DNA of 34,443 nt from Candidatus Kaiserbacteria bacterium (GCA_024653575.1 JANLIJ010000076.1:1-34443); one strand, 5' to 3'. Positions 9,119-18,658 are shown, counted from the stretch's first letter. Notes: generated by a model not told the origin, from the sequence alone. A program made the numbers and translations.

Positions 9119-9243
9119 AGCATATTCCTAAAACCCACAAATCCTGCGTTGCATTCGCCAAGGTGACGTTCACCATATGTTAAATATGTCTCACGTCCCC
9201 TCGACTCTGCGTCTTGGATTTGCGAATTTTAGAAACATGCTCT
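9116..9243. repeat. Dispersed structured element (MITE-like), copy A
   Basis: TAGAGCATATTCCTAAAACCCACAAATCCTGCGTTG...GCGTCTTGGATTTGCGAATTTTAGAAACATGCTCT; complementary ends; homologous to 28023-28149. Confidence 0.75.
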
Positions 9244-9330
9244 CTGTTGAAGCGGATATCGAGGAGGAATGAAGTGGTTTTCAGCGAAGTACTTTGAGAA
9301 AACTGATATTGCTAAATAAATCAATTCTGG

Positions 9331-9336
9331 TATAGT
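9331..9336 (+). promoter_or_regulatory. -10 box TATAGT, 9 nt before the L31 start codon
   Basis: TTGCTA-16-TATAGT-9-ATG. Confidence 0.5.
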
Positions 9337-9345
9337 ATCCCGACT

Positions 9346-9603
9346 ATGAAAGCAGATATTCATCCAAAAAACTACCGCACAGTTATTTTCCACGATAATT
9401 CAAGTGGAGAGCGTTTTCTCGTTGGTTCTACAGTCCAAACTCAAAAAACCGAGAAATGGATTGACGGAGTAGAATACCCAATCGCGTTTGTGGACGTATC
9501 GAGTGCGTCACATCCATTTTATACTGGACAGGAGAAGGTTATGGACACTGCTGGTCGTGTTGAGCGATTCAAGGCACGTGCTGCAAAGGCAAAGAAGGCG
9601 TAA
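9346..9603 (+). CDS. rpmE2: 50S ribosomal protein L31 type B
   Basis: 85 aa; [30 protein letters not shown]...[21 protein letters not shown]. Confidence 0.95.
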   Translation: MKADIHPKNYRTVIFHDNSSGERFLVGSTVQTQKTEKWIDGVEYPIAFVDVSSASHPFYTGQEKVMDTAGRVERFKARAAKAKKA

Positions 9604-9606
9604 GGG

Positions 9607-9643
9607 AAAAGCCGGATTCAAGCTTCGCTTGAATCCGGCTTTT
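9607..9643 (+). terminator. Intrinsic terminator, 17-bp perfect arms
   Basis: AAAAGCCGGATTCAAGC-ttc-GCTTGAATCCGGCTTTT. Confidence 0.85.
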
Positions 9644-9687
9644 TCGTACCCACCAAGTTCTGCACACGAAGTGATATAGTACTATCT

Positions 9688-10674
9688 ATGGAATTTAAAG
9701 ATGAACAACTGGCTCTCTTCCGAGAAAATCAAAAGACGCAGTTTCTCTGTGGGCAGTTTGATGGCCTTATGCGAAAGCACGATGAAGCTCGAGTACTTCT
9801 TGAAAATGATCCAGAAATGGCTGAGCTTGCGGAGGAGGAACTCAGTTCACTCAATGCTCAGCTTGAGCACCTGTACACTGAAATGGAGCGAATCATTGAG
9901 GCATCAAAGGAAGAAGAAGTTAAACCTTATGGAGTGATGCTCGAGGTACGCGCTGGCGCAGGTGGGGAGGAAGCCGCACTTTTTGCAGAGGAACTTGCGT
10001 ATATGTATCTCAAGTATGCAGAAATCAAAGGGTGGCAGACGAGTACGGCATCAGAGTCACGTGCTTCACAGGGAGGGTTCAAAGAAGCAACGTTCGAGAT
10101 CCTCGGGAACGATGTCTACGATGCGCTTCGCTATGAGACGGGCGTACATCGGGTCCAAAGAATTCCGGTGACTGAAAAAATGGGACGTGTGCACACCTCA
10201 ACCGCGTCAGTGGTGATTCTTCCCATGCGGAGAAAGCCGACCATTGAGGTCAATCCGAGTGACTTCGATATGGAATTTTCACGCTCGGGTGGAGCAGGGG
10301 GACAGAACGTCAATAAGGTGGAGACTGCAGTGCGACTTATTCATCGCCCAACGGGAGTTGATGTACGATGTCAGTCGGAGAGAAGCCAGCTCAAGAATCG
10401 TGAAAAGGCGATGGCGATGCTCATTGCGAAACTCGAGATGCTTCACGAGGAAGAGGAGTCAAGAAAGCATGCAGCGACCCGTAAGTCTCAAATTGGGACG
10501 GGGGATAGGTCAGAAAAGATTCGTACGTACAATGTGCCTCAAAATCGTATTACCGACCATCGCATCAAGGAGTCGTGGCATAACATCACCGAGATTCTTG
10601 CGGGGAACATGGAAGATATCGTCATTTCACTCAAGAACGCATCTCAGGCAGAAAACGGCACCATTGCGGAATGA
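9688..10674 (+). CDS. prfA: Peptide chain release factor 1
   Basis: 328 aa; catalytic GGQ in [45 protein letters not shown]. Confidence 0.93.
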   Translation: MEFKDEQLALFRENQKTQFLCGQFDGLMRKHDEARVLLENDPEMAELAEEELSSLNAQLEHLYTEMERIIEASKEEEVKPYGVMLEVRAGAGGEEAALFAEELAYMYLKYAEIKGWQTSTASESRASQGGFKEATFEILGNDVYDALRYETGVHRVQRIPVTEKMGRVHTSTASVVILPMRRKPTIEVNPSDFDMEFSRSGGAGGQNVNKVETAVRLIHRPTGVDVRCQSERSQLKNREKAMAMLIAKLEMLHEEEESRKHAATRKSQIGTGDRSEKIRTYNVPQNRITDHRIKESWHNITEILAGNMEDIVISLKNASQAENGTIAE

Positions 10675-10727
10675 CAACCTGTGTGGTAGCATTCCAAAGC
10701 TCATTAATCGGGGCATTTTTTGTAATT

Positions 10728-11465
10728 ATGAATATAAATCACACATCGGAGAAAACTCTTATCGAGCGTCTTTTTGACGTTGGTGCACACTTTGGGTTTA
10801 CTAAATCACGTCGCCACCCAACGACATCATCGTTTATTTTTGGAAATAAACAGGGTACAGACATTATTGATCTTGAAAAGACTGTTGAGTCACTTGCTTC
10901 AGCGCAAGCCGTCCTCACTGAGGCGGGTAAGGCGGGTAAGACTGTTCTCTTTGTGGGAACGAAGGAGGAAATTACGGGGATTGTACGAGCACATGCTGAA
11001 CAGGTTTCTATGCCATATGTTGTGAACAGATGGGTGGGTGGAATGCTTACAAACTTCTCTGAAGTTAAGAAGCGTGTTGCACGACTCGCAGAACTCACTG
11101 CACAGGGCGAATCTGGTGAACTTGAGCGAAAGTACACAAAGAAGGAACGAGTTGTTATCGGACGCGAGTTTGATAAACTCATGCACAATTTTGCTGGTAT
11201 TAAAAATATGGAACGACTTCCTCAGCTACTCGTGATTGTTGATCCACGTCATGATGAAATTGCAGTGAGTGAGGCACGAGCACTTAAGATTCCTGTTATC
11301 GGACTTGCAAGCTCAGATACCAATATTGAACTTATTACGCACCCTGTTGTTGCAAACGATGCGTTGCAAAGTAGTGTTACCTTTATCCTCGATGAGCTTA
11401 CGTCAGCATATGCGAAGGGTGTGTCAGAATTCACACCAGTGAAGCGAGAGGAGGTACGTCGTTAG
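10728..11465 (+). CDS. rpsB: 30S ribosomal protein S2
   Basis: Start trimmed from 10671 to MNINHTSEKT; LFDVGAHFGFTKSRRHPTTSSFIFG, RWVGGMLTNF, VIVDPRHDEIAVSEA. Confidence 0.93.
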   Translation: MNINHTSEKTLIERLFDVGAHFGFTKSRRHPTTSSFIFGNKQGTDIIDLEKTVESLASAQAVLTEAGKAGKTVLFVGTKEEITGIVRAHAEQVSMPYVVNRWVGGMLTNFSEVKKRVARLAELTAQGESGELERKYTKKERVVIGREFDKLMHNFAGIKNMERLPQLLVIVDPRHDEIAVSEARALKIPVIGLASSDTNIELITHPVVANDALQSSVTFILDELTSAYAKGVSEFTPVKREEVRR

Positions 11466-11512
11466 TCTATACGAATGGGGAACGAACAAATTTAACAATA
11501 GCTCTTTTAACT

Positions 11513-12097
11513 ATGGAGATCACATCAGCACAACTTAAGGAATTACGAGATTACACTGGTATTTCTGTCATGCAGTGTAAGAAGGCACTTGAAGAGGCAG
11601 GAGGCGACATGGATAAGGCAAAAATCATCCTTCAGAAGAAGGGTGGCGAGATTGCGCTTAAAAAGTCTGACCGTGAGCTCGGAGCAGGGGCTATTGGAAG
11701 CTACGTGCACTCGACGCATGAGGTCGCAGCACTCGTGTACCTCGCATGTGAGACAGACTTCGTTGCGAAGAATGATGAGTTCGTGGCACTTGCTCGCGAA
11801 ATTGCGATGCATGTTGCAGCGCAAAACCCACTCTATATCAATAGAGCTGAGGTGAGTGAGGAGGCGCTTCAGAAGGCAAAAGACGTCTTTAAGGAGGAAG
11901 TGAAGGATAAGCCAGTCGAAATGCAAGAGAAGATTCTTTCAGGGAAGCTCGATGCCTTCTTCAAAGATCGCATTCTCCTCGAACAGCCATTCATTAAGGA
12001 TCAGGAGAAGGCCGTTGGTGATCTCCTCAACACCGCTATCCAAAAATTTGGAGAAAATGTTGTGATTAGCGCTATCTCTCGACTTTCGGTAAAATAG
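11513..12097 (+). CDS. tsf: Translation elongation factor Ts
   Basis: 194 aa; LKELRDYTGISVMQCKKALEEAGGDMDKA, CETDFVAKNDEF, LLEQPFIKD. Confidence 0.95.
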   Translation: MEITSAQLKELRDYTGISVMQCKKALEEAGGDMDKAKIILQKKGGEIALKKSDRELGAGAIGSYVHSTHEVAALVYLACETDFVAKNDEFVALAREIAMHVAAQNPLYINRAEVSEEALQKAKDVFKEEVKDKPVEMQEKILSGKLDAFFKDRILLEQPFIKDQEKAVGDLLNTAIQKFGENVVISAISRLSVK

Positions 12098-12101
12098 CCC
12101 A

Positions 12102-12527
12102 ATGACTTTTGTACTTAGTGGCTTTTTGGGAAGCTTTGTCCTAGTAGTCTTTCTTGCGGTACTTTTTCATTATGAAGGTACCCTAGGAAGGCGCTTTGGA
12201 GAAAGGTGGCGTGTGCGTGCTGATTTTTATATCCTAAAAATCAAGTACACACTCCATAAGTCGTATCGACGCATCAGTAATGACTTACTGCGACAGATAT
12301 TCAGATATCTCTACCACATGGTCCTCAGGCTCACGCTTCTCTGCGTAACGAGGGCTGAGAAGTGGCTTCGAGAGAATATTCACGCAAACAGATCCCTCGC
12401 AAAGTATGCTGACCGCGAGAGTGTCACGAAAAGCAAACTTGAGGAACTGACGCTCCACAAGGCAGAGGTCGCGCTCACTGAAGAGGAAAAGAAGATTCAT
12501 CGTGAACGTTCACTCGAGGGGATGTAG
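12102..12527 (+). CDS. Hypothetical protein with N-terminal transmembrane segment
   Basis: 141 aa; FLGSFVLVVFLAVLFHY then a charged region; closely follows tsf. Confidence 0.6.
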   Translation: MTFVLSGFLGSFVLVVFLAVLFHYEGTLGRRFGERWRVRADFYILKIKYTLHKSYRRISNDLLRQIFRYLYHMVLRLTLLCVTRAEKWLRENIHANRSLAKYADRESVTKSKLEELTLHKAEVALTEEEKKIHRERSLEGM

Positions 12528-12583
12528 GTTGCATTTTTCTCTGTTTTCTCTCATAATTGTCCCTGCACGTTTTCCGTGCATAT

Positions 12584-12656
12584 GCCGCCTTAGCTCAGCT
12601 GGTAGAGCAACACTTTTGTAAAGTGAAGGTCCTCAGTTCAAGTCTGAGAGGCGGCT
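12584..12656 (+). tRNA. tRNA-Thr (anticodon TGT), discriminator U, CCA not encoded
   Basis: GCCGCCT/AGGCGGC acceptor, GCTC/GAGC D-stem, loop TTTGTAA (TGT), T-arm CTCAG-TTCAAGT-CTGAG. Confidence 0.92.
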
Positions 12657-12680
12657 CAAAGAAAATAATACTAAATAGGG

Positions 12681-12768
12681 TAGCCTTAGCGAAGGTGGTG
12701 GAGTTAAAACAGCACGGGATGCTGTTTTAAGCTTTTGATAGTGAAGGTCCTCAGTTCAAGTCTGAGAG
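12681..12768 (+). pseudogene. Decayed tandem duplicate of tRNA-Thr with hairpin insertion
   Basis: CCTTAGC..TGGTGGAG..CAGCAC aligns with the tRNA 5' half; GTGAAGGTCCTCAGTTCAAGTCTGAGAG is identical to 12623-12650. Confidence 0.65.
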
Positions 12769-12978
12769 TGAGGAGTGACACAAAGTCACTCCGCAAGACT
12801 CACTGAGTGCTTTTGTGAATGAAATGAAACAAAAGAACCAGTGAGTGGACAGATCCTGTAAGGATGGCTCAAAAAACAAAATCATATACTCAAGAATAAG
12901 TAACAGATCTTCAGTTCAAACTCGAATGTGGGGGCTACGGGGATGGCTCAAAATTTTGAATCGTGCTTCCTAGTCACT

Positions 12979-13006
12979 AAAAAACTCTCCAAAAGGAGAG
13001 TTTTTT
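12979..13006 (+). terminator. Intrinsic terminator downstream of the tRNA-Thr/tRNA-like region
   Basis: AAAAAACTCTCC-aaaa-GGAGAGTTTTTT. Confidence 0.85.
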
Positions 13007-13049
13007 AATGCTTCCATTATTCACGAAACGGCGCTATACTCAGCCCACA

Positions 13050-14603
13050 ATGGCAAAACACAACCACCTATTACCATACGCTACACGGCCTGATTTTAAG
13101 GTTGGACGCGCCACTGAACTCACGGGCAAGAATAGGGTGCTCTATCGTTTCCTTGAAATCCTTCCCGGCGCAGCGTCGTGGTCCTCTCTCATTGCTATGG
13201 TGCTTGCATCTATATACGCGCCGTTTTTTGCTGCGTATTTCATTATTGCCTTCGCAGTTTTTTGGGTGCTTAAGACAGCATTTCTTTCCTATCACCTTCG
13301 GTACAATTGGAAGCGACTCAAACACCATATGTCGGTTGACTGGAAACTTATGATTGAGCGATTTGAGTATGAGCACCTCTATCAGCTCATTATTCTTCCG
13401 TATTACAACGAACCAGAGGAAGTTATTGAGGCGTCACTCCGTTCACTTTCGGAGGTGCGGTACGACAAAAAAAGCATGATCGTGGTACTTGCTCGTGAAG
13501 AACGTGCCGGGGAAAATGCACGGATAGTATCAGAGCGGATGAAGGAGAAATGGGGCGATACATTCGGTGGTTTTCATGTATCAGTGCATCCTGCGGATAT
13601 TCCTGGTGAAATGGCGGGGAAGGGCTCAAATGCGACATGGGCAGCAGAGGACGTGCGGAAGACCATTCTTGACCCACACGGTATTCGGTACAATCATACC
13701 CTCGTCTCAATCTTTGATATTGATACCGTTGTTTACCCCGATTACTTCAACTGCCTCGTGTGGCACTTCATGACCGCCGCGCACCCCCTCAAGAGTTCGT
13801 TCCAACCGGTGCCGGTATTTAATAACAATATGTGGGAAGCGTCTGCACTTGCACGTGTCGTTGCGATGTCGAGTACATTTTGGGAAATGGTACAGCAGGA
13901 GCGACCAGAACGAATGGCAACTTTTTCTTCACACTCGGTTTCTTTCCAAGCGCTCTATGAGATAGGGTATTGGCAGACAAATATGGTGAGTGAGGATTCG
14001 CGCATCTATTGGAATCTTCTTCTTGCAAATAATGGTGAATACGACGTTATCCCGCTTTCGTACCCGGTCTCGATGGATGCAAATGCCGCCCCAACGTTTT
14101 TGGGTACAGTAAAGAATATCTATAAGCAACACCGACGATGGACATACGGAGTTGAAAATTTTGTATACATTGTCTACCACTTCACGAAGAATAAATCGAT
14201 ACCGCGCGGTACACGCATCAAAATCGCGCTTCAGCAGGCAGAAGGGTATTGGTCTATGGTGACGAATCCAATCATGCTCATTATCCTCGGATGGGCGCCA
14301 ATCTTTTTCGGTGGACGAGTCTTTCACGAGACAGTTCTCTCGTACAACCTCCCGATTGTCGTTCGTGACCTTCTTATTCTTGCTATGTTTGGTCTCGTGG
14401 TCTCTTCTATCATCTCCCTCACCCTTATTCCGAAGCGCCCCGAGGGGAAGAATCGATTCATCTATGTTGTCATGGCACTTCAGTGGATACTCGTACCGGT
14501 CACGATGGTTGTCTTTAGCGCTATTCCAGGACTCGATGCACAGACTCGGCTCATGCTCGGAAAGTATATGGGGTTCTGGGTTACTCCCAAGGTCCGCAAC
14601 TAG
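13050..14603 (+). CDS. Membrane-bound family 2 glycosyltransferase
   Basis: Start trimmed from 13008 (TATACT 9 nt before 13050); ILPYYNEPEEVIEASLRSL, FDIDTVVYPDY, SEDSRIYW, QHRRW motif and several TM helices. Confidence 0.88.
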   Translation: MAKHNHLLPYATRPDFKVGRATELTGKNRVLYRFLEILPGAASWSSLIAMVLASIYAPFFAAYFIIAFAVFWVLKTAFLSYHLRYNWKRLKHHMSVDWKLMIERFEYEHLYQLIILPYYNEPEEVIEASLRSLSEVRYDKKSMIVVLAREERAGENARIVSERMKEKWGDTFGGFHVSVHPADIPGEMAGKGSNATWAAEDVRKTILDPHGIRYNHTLVSIFDIDTVVYPDYFNCLVWHFMTAAHPLKSSFQPVPVFNNNMWEASALARVVAMSSTFWEMVQQERPERMATFSSHSVSFQALYEIGYWQTNMVSEDSRIYWNLLLANNGEYDVIPLSYPVSMDANAAPTFLGTVKNIYKQHRRWTYGVENFVYIVYHFTKNKSIPRGTRIKIALQQAEGYWSMVTNPIMLIILGWAPIFFGGRVFHETVLSYNLPIVVRDLLILAMFGLVVSSIISLTLIPKRPEGKNRFIYVVMALQWILVPVTMVVFSAIPGLDAQTRLMLGKYMGFWVTPKVRN

Positions 14604-14696
14604 TGCACACTGAAAAATCGCTCATACTGCGTTGTATTTGCCGAGGCGATGCTGGGGAGGAAAAAAAGCACATAACGTGCTACGCTAGAGCAAATT

Positions 14697-15854
14697 ATGA
14701 ACAACGCACGTATTGACGTACAGCCGTTGCCGTACAAAAAGCGTCAGAGGACGTTTCTTTTTCTTGTGCTGGTATTTGCTGTGTCACTCCCATTCCTCTA
14801 TCTCTATGCGACTGGGTATCGATTTGATTTTAAAAGGCCGACAAACCTCGTAAGTACAGGAGGGATTTACGTCGCTGTTGAAGGTACGGGTGCTGAGATT
14901 TTTATTGATGGTGAGCTTGTTCGTGAGACGAGAACTTTCAGAAAGGCCTTCTATGCACAGAATCTGGATGTGGGTACACATCGACTTCATGTGCAGAAAG
15001 ACGGATACCACACGTGGGTAAAAGAGCTTCCTGTCTCGAAGCGTCTCGTGACCGAAGCTGAGGCATTCAATTTGCCACTCGTCCCGCAAGTTCGTGTGGT
15101 GAGTCCGTGGCAAACTGCCACAGGGACAACAGTAGTCCGTGGAATTCCCACGAATGCATCATCGACAAACATTCTCTACGCAACAACGACAACTGCGACG
15201 AGCACGTTCATACAAAATACCGAATACGGCTCGCTCCTCGCCCATTTTGGAACAACGACTGAGGTGGAAGGGGGTAGTGTAAAAGAGACTCGAGCAATCA
15301 ACTTTAAGGAATTACTCGACGCGACCACAACCTCGGAATCGGATGAGTCTCTCGCAACGTCAACAATTGTTCAGGGTGGAGTGCGACTTGGATTTGCTGG
15401 GGAGGATTTGTATGCAACATGGGTCGGTTCATTCGAACAAATGCCGTATTACTACTGTGCTCCGGATTTTCCTCCATACAGTACGGCAACGGTAACTGCA
15501 CCATTTGTCTTGCCAGAAATTCTCGACGAGGAGACAGATTTGGATGAAATTGAATCTGAGGAGTTTGTCATACATCCAGTCCAGACGGTTCCAAAGGACA
15601 CCGCATGCGAACCTTCAATTCGTATCGATAGGAAATGGCAGAGTGTTCAGGATTTTGACTTCTTCCCTGGAAGTACTGATTTAGTGGTTCTTGCACTCGA
15701 GGATGGTGTCTATGTTGTCGAAATCGATGATCGCTCATGGCAGAACGTACAGCCGATTATGCGTGGCAGTAATCTCCGTTTCTATATTGAAAGTAATAAC
15801 ATCTACGTGTACGATGGAAATCTTATCTATCAGATATTGTTACAAACAGAGTAA
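14697..15854 (+). CDS. Membrane-anchored PEGA-like domain protein
   Basis: N-terminal TM; AEIFIDGELVRETRTFRKAFYAQNLDVGTHRLHVQKDGYHTW resembles PEGA repeats. Confidence 0.7.
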   Translation: MNNARIDVQPLPYKKRQRTFLFLVLVFAVSLPFLYLYATGYRFDFKRPTNLVSTGGIYVAVEGTGAEIFIDGELVRETRTFRKAFYAQNLDVGTHRLHVQKDGYHTWVKELPVSKRLVTEAEAFNLPLVPQVRVVSPWQTATGTTVVRGIPTNASSTNILYATTTTATSTFIQNTEYGSLLAHFGTTTEVEGGSVKETRAINFKELLDATTTSESDESLATSTIVQGGVRLGFAGEDLYATWVGSFEQMPYYYCAPDFPPYSTATVTAPFVLPEILDEETDLDEIESEEFVIHPVQTVPKDTACEPSIRIDRKWQSVQDFDFFPGSTDLVVLALEDGVYVVEIDDRSWQNVQPIMRGSNLRFYIESNNIYVYDGNLIYQILLQTE

Positions 15855-15863
15855 ATATTTCGT

Positions 15864-16595
15864 ATGACAACACGTCTTGATACACAGGGACATCGACACC
15901 CGCTCAGTCACATGATTGCTGAGATAAATACCATCTTCTCCGAGATTGGTTTTGTGTTTGCGGAGGGTCCTGAGGCTGAACGGGAACGATACAACTTTGA
16001 TCGACTCAATGTGCCAAAAGATCACCCCTCACGCGATATGCAGGATACATTTTGGTTTAAGAATGTGGATGTGAAAGAGCCAACAGTACTTCGTACACAA
16101 ACATCTCCTGTACAGGCTCGATATATGGAGACACACACACCACCCATTCGTGTCATTGTGCCGGGGAAAGTGTTTCGGAACGAGGCAACCGATGCGACTC
16201 ACGAGGCACAGTTTTATCAACTTGAAGGTCTCTATGTAGATAAGGGAGTCAATGTAGGTCATCTCAAGGGGGTGGTTGAGTATTTTTTCTCACGATTTTT
16301 CAAGGGAGATGTTGAGGTGAGGTTTCGACCCAGTTATTTCCCATTTGTTGAACCGGGGTTTGAGGTTGATATGCGACTTAACTCAGGCAACTCAAAGATG
16401 GTGGGACGGTGGGTAGAAGTCTTTGGGGCAGGAATGGTACATCCAAAAGTACTCCGTGATTCTGGGATTGATCCAACCGTGTATTCTGGGTTTGCGTTTG
16501 GGATGGGAATCGACAGGCTCGGTTTCATGAAATATGAGTTCGATGATATTCGCGCGCTGTATAATGGGGACCTCCGTTTTGTTAATCAATTTTAA
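15864..16595 (+). CDS. pheS: Phenylalanine--tRNA ligase alpha subunit, short form
   Basis: 243 aa; GHRHPLSHMIAEINTIFSEIGFVFAEGPEAE, DHPSRDMQDTFW, GMGIDRLGFMKYEFDDIRALYNGDLRF. Confidence 0.93.
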   Translation: MTTRLDTQGHRHPLSHMIAEINTIFSEIGFVFAEGPEAERERYNFDRLNVPKDHPSRDMQDTFWFKNVDVKEPTVLRTQTSPVQARYMETHTPPIRVIVPGKVFRNEATDATHEAQFYQLEGLYVDKGVNVGHLKGVVEYFFSRFFKGDVEVRFRPSYFPFVEPGFEVDMRLNSGNSKMVGRWVEVFGAGMVHPKVLRDSGIDPTVYSGFAFGMGIDRLGFMKYEFDDIRALYNGDLRFVNQF

Positions 16596-16597
16596 AT

Positions 16598-18523
16598 ATG
16601 GTAGTACTTCATGATTGGCTAAAGGATTATTGCGGGGAATGGATACCTGATGTTAAGACTATTGAGGAACTTTTCACTTTCCATGCCTTTGAAATTGAAG
16701 AGACACAAGTTGTCTCGGGACATGAGGTGATTGATGTAAAGGTGCTTCCCGATAGAGCGAGCGACTGTCTCTCACATCGAGGTGTTGCACGAGAGCTCGG
16801 TACACTCATGGGAAAACCTCTCGCTCATGATCCCCTTATAAACCCAGTTGATCTTTCTCCGAAGGTAGAGAATATCAGGGTTACTATTGATGACTCAAAT
16901 AAGTGTCGGCGATTTGCAGTGGCCCACATGACCGGAATCACTATCGCAGAATCTCCTGTGTGGCTCAAATCACGCCTTGAAGCGCTTGGACAGCGTTCTA
17001 TCAATAACGTCGTTGATGCGACCAATTACGTCATGCTCTCGTTGGGTCAACCACTCCACGCATATGATGCCAAGAAACTTTCCCACGGTAACGGTGAGTG
17101 GCATTTTCTTGTTCGTATGGCGCGTAAGGGAGAGGAGATAACCACACTCACCAATGACACGTATGTATTGCCAGAGACGGTCCAACTCATCGTTGACGGC
17201 TGTACGGATGCGCCTGCAGGTATTGCAGGTATTAAGGGAGGGAAGCTTGCCGAAGTGGATGCACAGACTACTGATATTATTATTGAGGCTGCAAACTTCG
17301 ACCCGCAGGTTACGCGCAAGGCGTCGCAAATTCTCAAGCTTCAGACCGATGCTTCGAAACGATTTGAAAATTCACTTTCTCCAGAGCTTGTCGCATACGC
17401 ACTTACCGACATTGTGTCTCTCATCCGAGATATCGCAGGAGGAACGTGCGAGGGGTACTTCGACACTTATCCCACGCCAATTAAGAACGTGCCAGTCACC
17501 GTCACACTCTCACACATTCATGGGCTCCTCGGTGTGCATCTTGCCGATGCAGTAATTGAAGAAATATTGAATCGTCTTGGGTTCCTCCATTCTCGTACTG
17601 AAGAGGGGTGGGAGGTCGTTGCGCCGTTTGAGCGGATGGACATTGTCATTCCCGAAGATGTCATTGCCGAGATTGGTCGTGTGTATGGATATGAACATGT
17701 AGAGTCAGTTGTTCCAGAAAAGGTTGCGCTCGCTGAATATAACACCAAGCACTACTACAGTGAGAAAATTCGCACTGCACTTGTGGAGCGTGGTTTTTCT
17801 GAAGTCATCACTTCATCATTTCGAAAGAAAGATATCATTGAGCTTCAAAACGCTCTTGCAAGCGACAAAGGATGTCTTCGAAGCTCCCTTGCGCCCAATA
17901 TTCGCGAAGTCCTTGACCGCAACACGCCAAACATAGATTTGCTCGGTTTGAATGCCGTTCGGGTCTTTGAAATTGGAACCGTGTTTGCAAAAAATGATGA
18001 GGGAAATGATGTTGTGGAGCATGTGTCGCTTGCCATCGGTGTCCGTACTAAACAGCAGGGGTATACACCAAAAGATGATGTGATGATCGGAGAGGATGTG
18101 ACAGCGCTCAAGGAGGCTTTGGGAACATCACTTCACGGCAATATAAAAGAAGGAGTCTTTGAATGTAATCTCTCAGACTTAATTTCGAAACTTTCAACCC
18201 CTACTTCGTATGACGCATACACACCACTTAAGGATGTGCTCTTTGCTTCCTATTCAACATACCCATTTATTTCTCGCGACATTGCGCTCTGGGTGCCCGA
18301 GTCAGTTTCAGGAGATGAGATTGAAAAAATTCTTAAAGAGAATGGTGGAGAATTACTCACAAAGTGCAGACTCTTTGACGAGTTTAAAAAAGAGGGGAAG
18401 GTCTCGTATGCCTTCAGACTCATCTTCCAATCGTTCGAGCGTACGCTGACTGATGACGAAGTGGGGAAGGTTATGGATTCTATAACGGGAGTGCTGAAAG
18501 AGAAGGGCTTTGAGGTGCGGTAA
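16598..18523 (+). CDS. pheT: Phenylalanine--tRNA ligase beta subunit, short form
   Basis: 641 aa; DVKVLPDRASDCLSHRGVARELGTL, NVVDATNYVMLSLGQPLHAYDA, C-terminal anticodon-binding-like domain. Confidence 0.93.
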   Translation: MVVLHDWLKDYCGEWIPDVKTIEELFTFHAFEIEETQVVSGHEVIDVKVLPDRASDCLSHRGVARELGTLMGKPLAHDPLINPVDLSPKVENIRVTIDDSNKCRRFAVAHMTGITIAESPVWLKSRLEALGQRSINNVVDATNYVMLSLGQPLHAYDAKKLSHGNGEWHFLVRMARKGEEITTLTNDTYVLPETVQLIVDGCTDAPAGIAGIKGGKLAEVDAQTTDIIIEAANFDPQVTRKASQILKLQTDASKRFENSLSPELVAYALTDIVSLIRDIAGGTCEGYFDTYPTPIKNVPVTVTLSHIHGLLGVHLADAVIEEILNRLGFLHSRTEEGWEVVAPFERMDIVIPEDVIAEIGRVYGYEHVESVVPEKVALAEYNTKHYYSEKIRTALVERGFSEVITSSFRKKDIIELQNALASDKGCLRSSLAPNIREVLDRNTPNIDLLGLNAVRVFEIGTVFAKNDEGNDVVEHVSLAIGVRTKQQGYTPKDDVMIGEDVTALKEALGTSLHGNIKEGVFECNLSDLISKLSTPTSYDAYTPLKDVLFASYSTYPFISRDIALWVPESVSGDEIEKILKENGGELLTKCRLFDEFKKEGKVSYAFRLIFQSFERTLTDDEVGKVMDSITGVLKEKGFEVR

Positions 18524-18552
18524 TTGTTGCAGAGTACATCACCTCAATCTTA

Positions 18553-18581
18553 TTGACACGTAGTTAAGCAAAACGTATAGT
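18553..18581 (+). promoter_or_regulatory. Sigma70-type promoter
   Basis: TTGACA-17 bp-TATAGT. Confidence 0.6.
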
Positions 18582-18658
18582 TTGTTTAGTAAAACTGTAC
18601 ACCAAAAGTGAATATAAACCCAAACCAGAGGGGCTGATCTGGTGTTATGGAGAAGACA

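Noticed and set aside
15864-16595. pheS as a truncated pseudogene
   Set aside because: Short but all catalytic motifs are intact and it sits directly before an equally reduced pheT; better read as a minimal enzyme.
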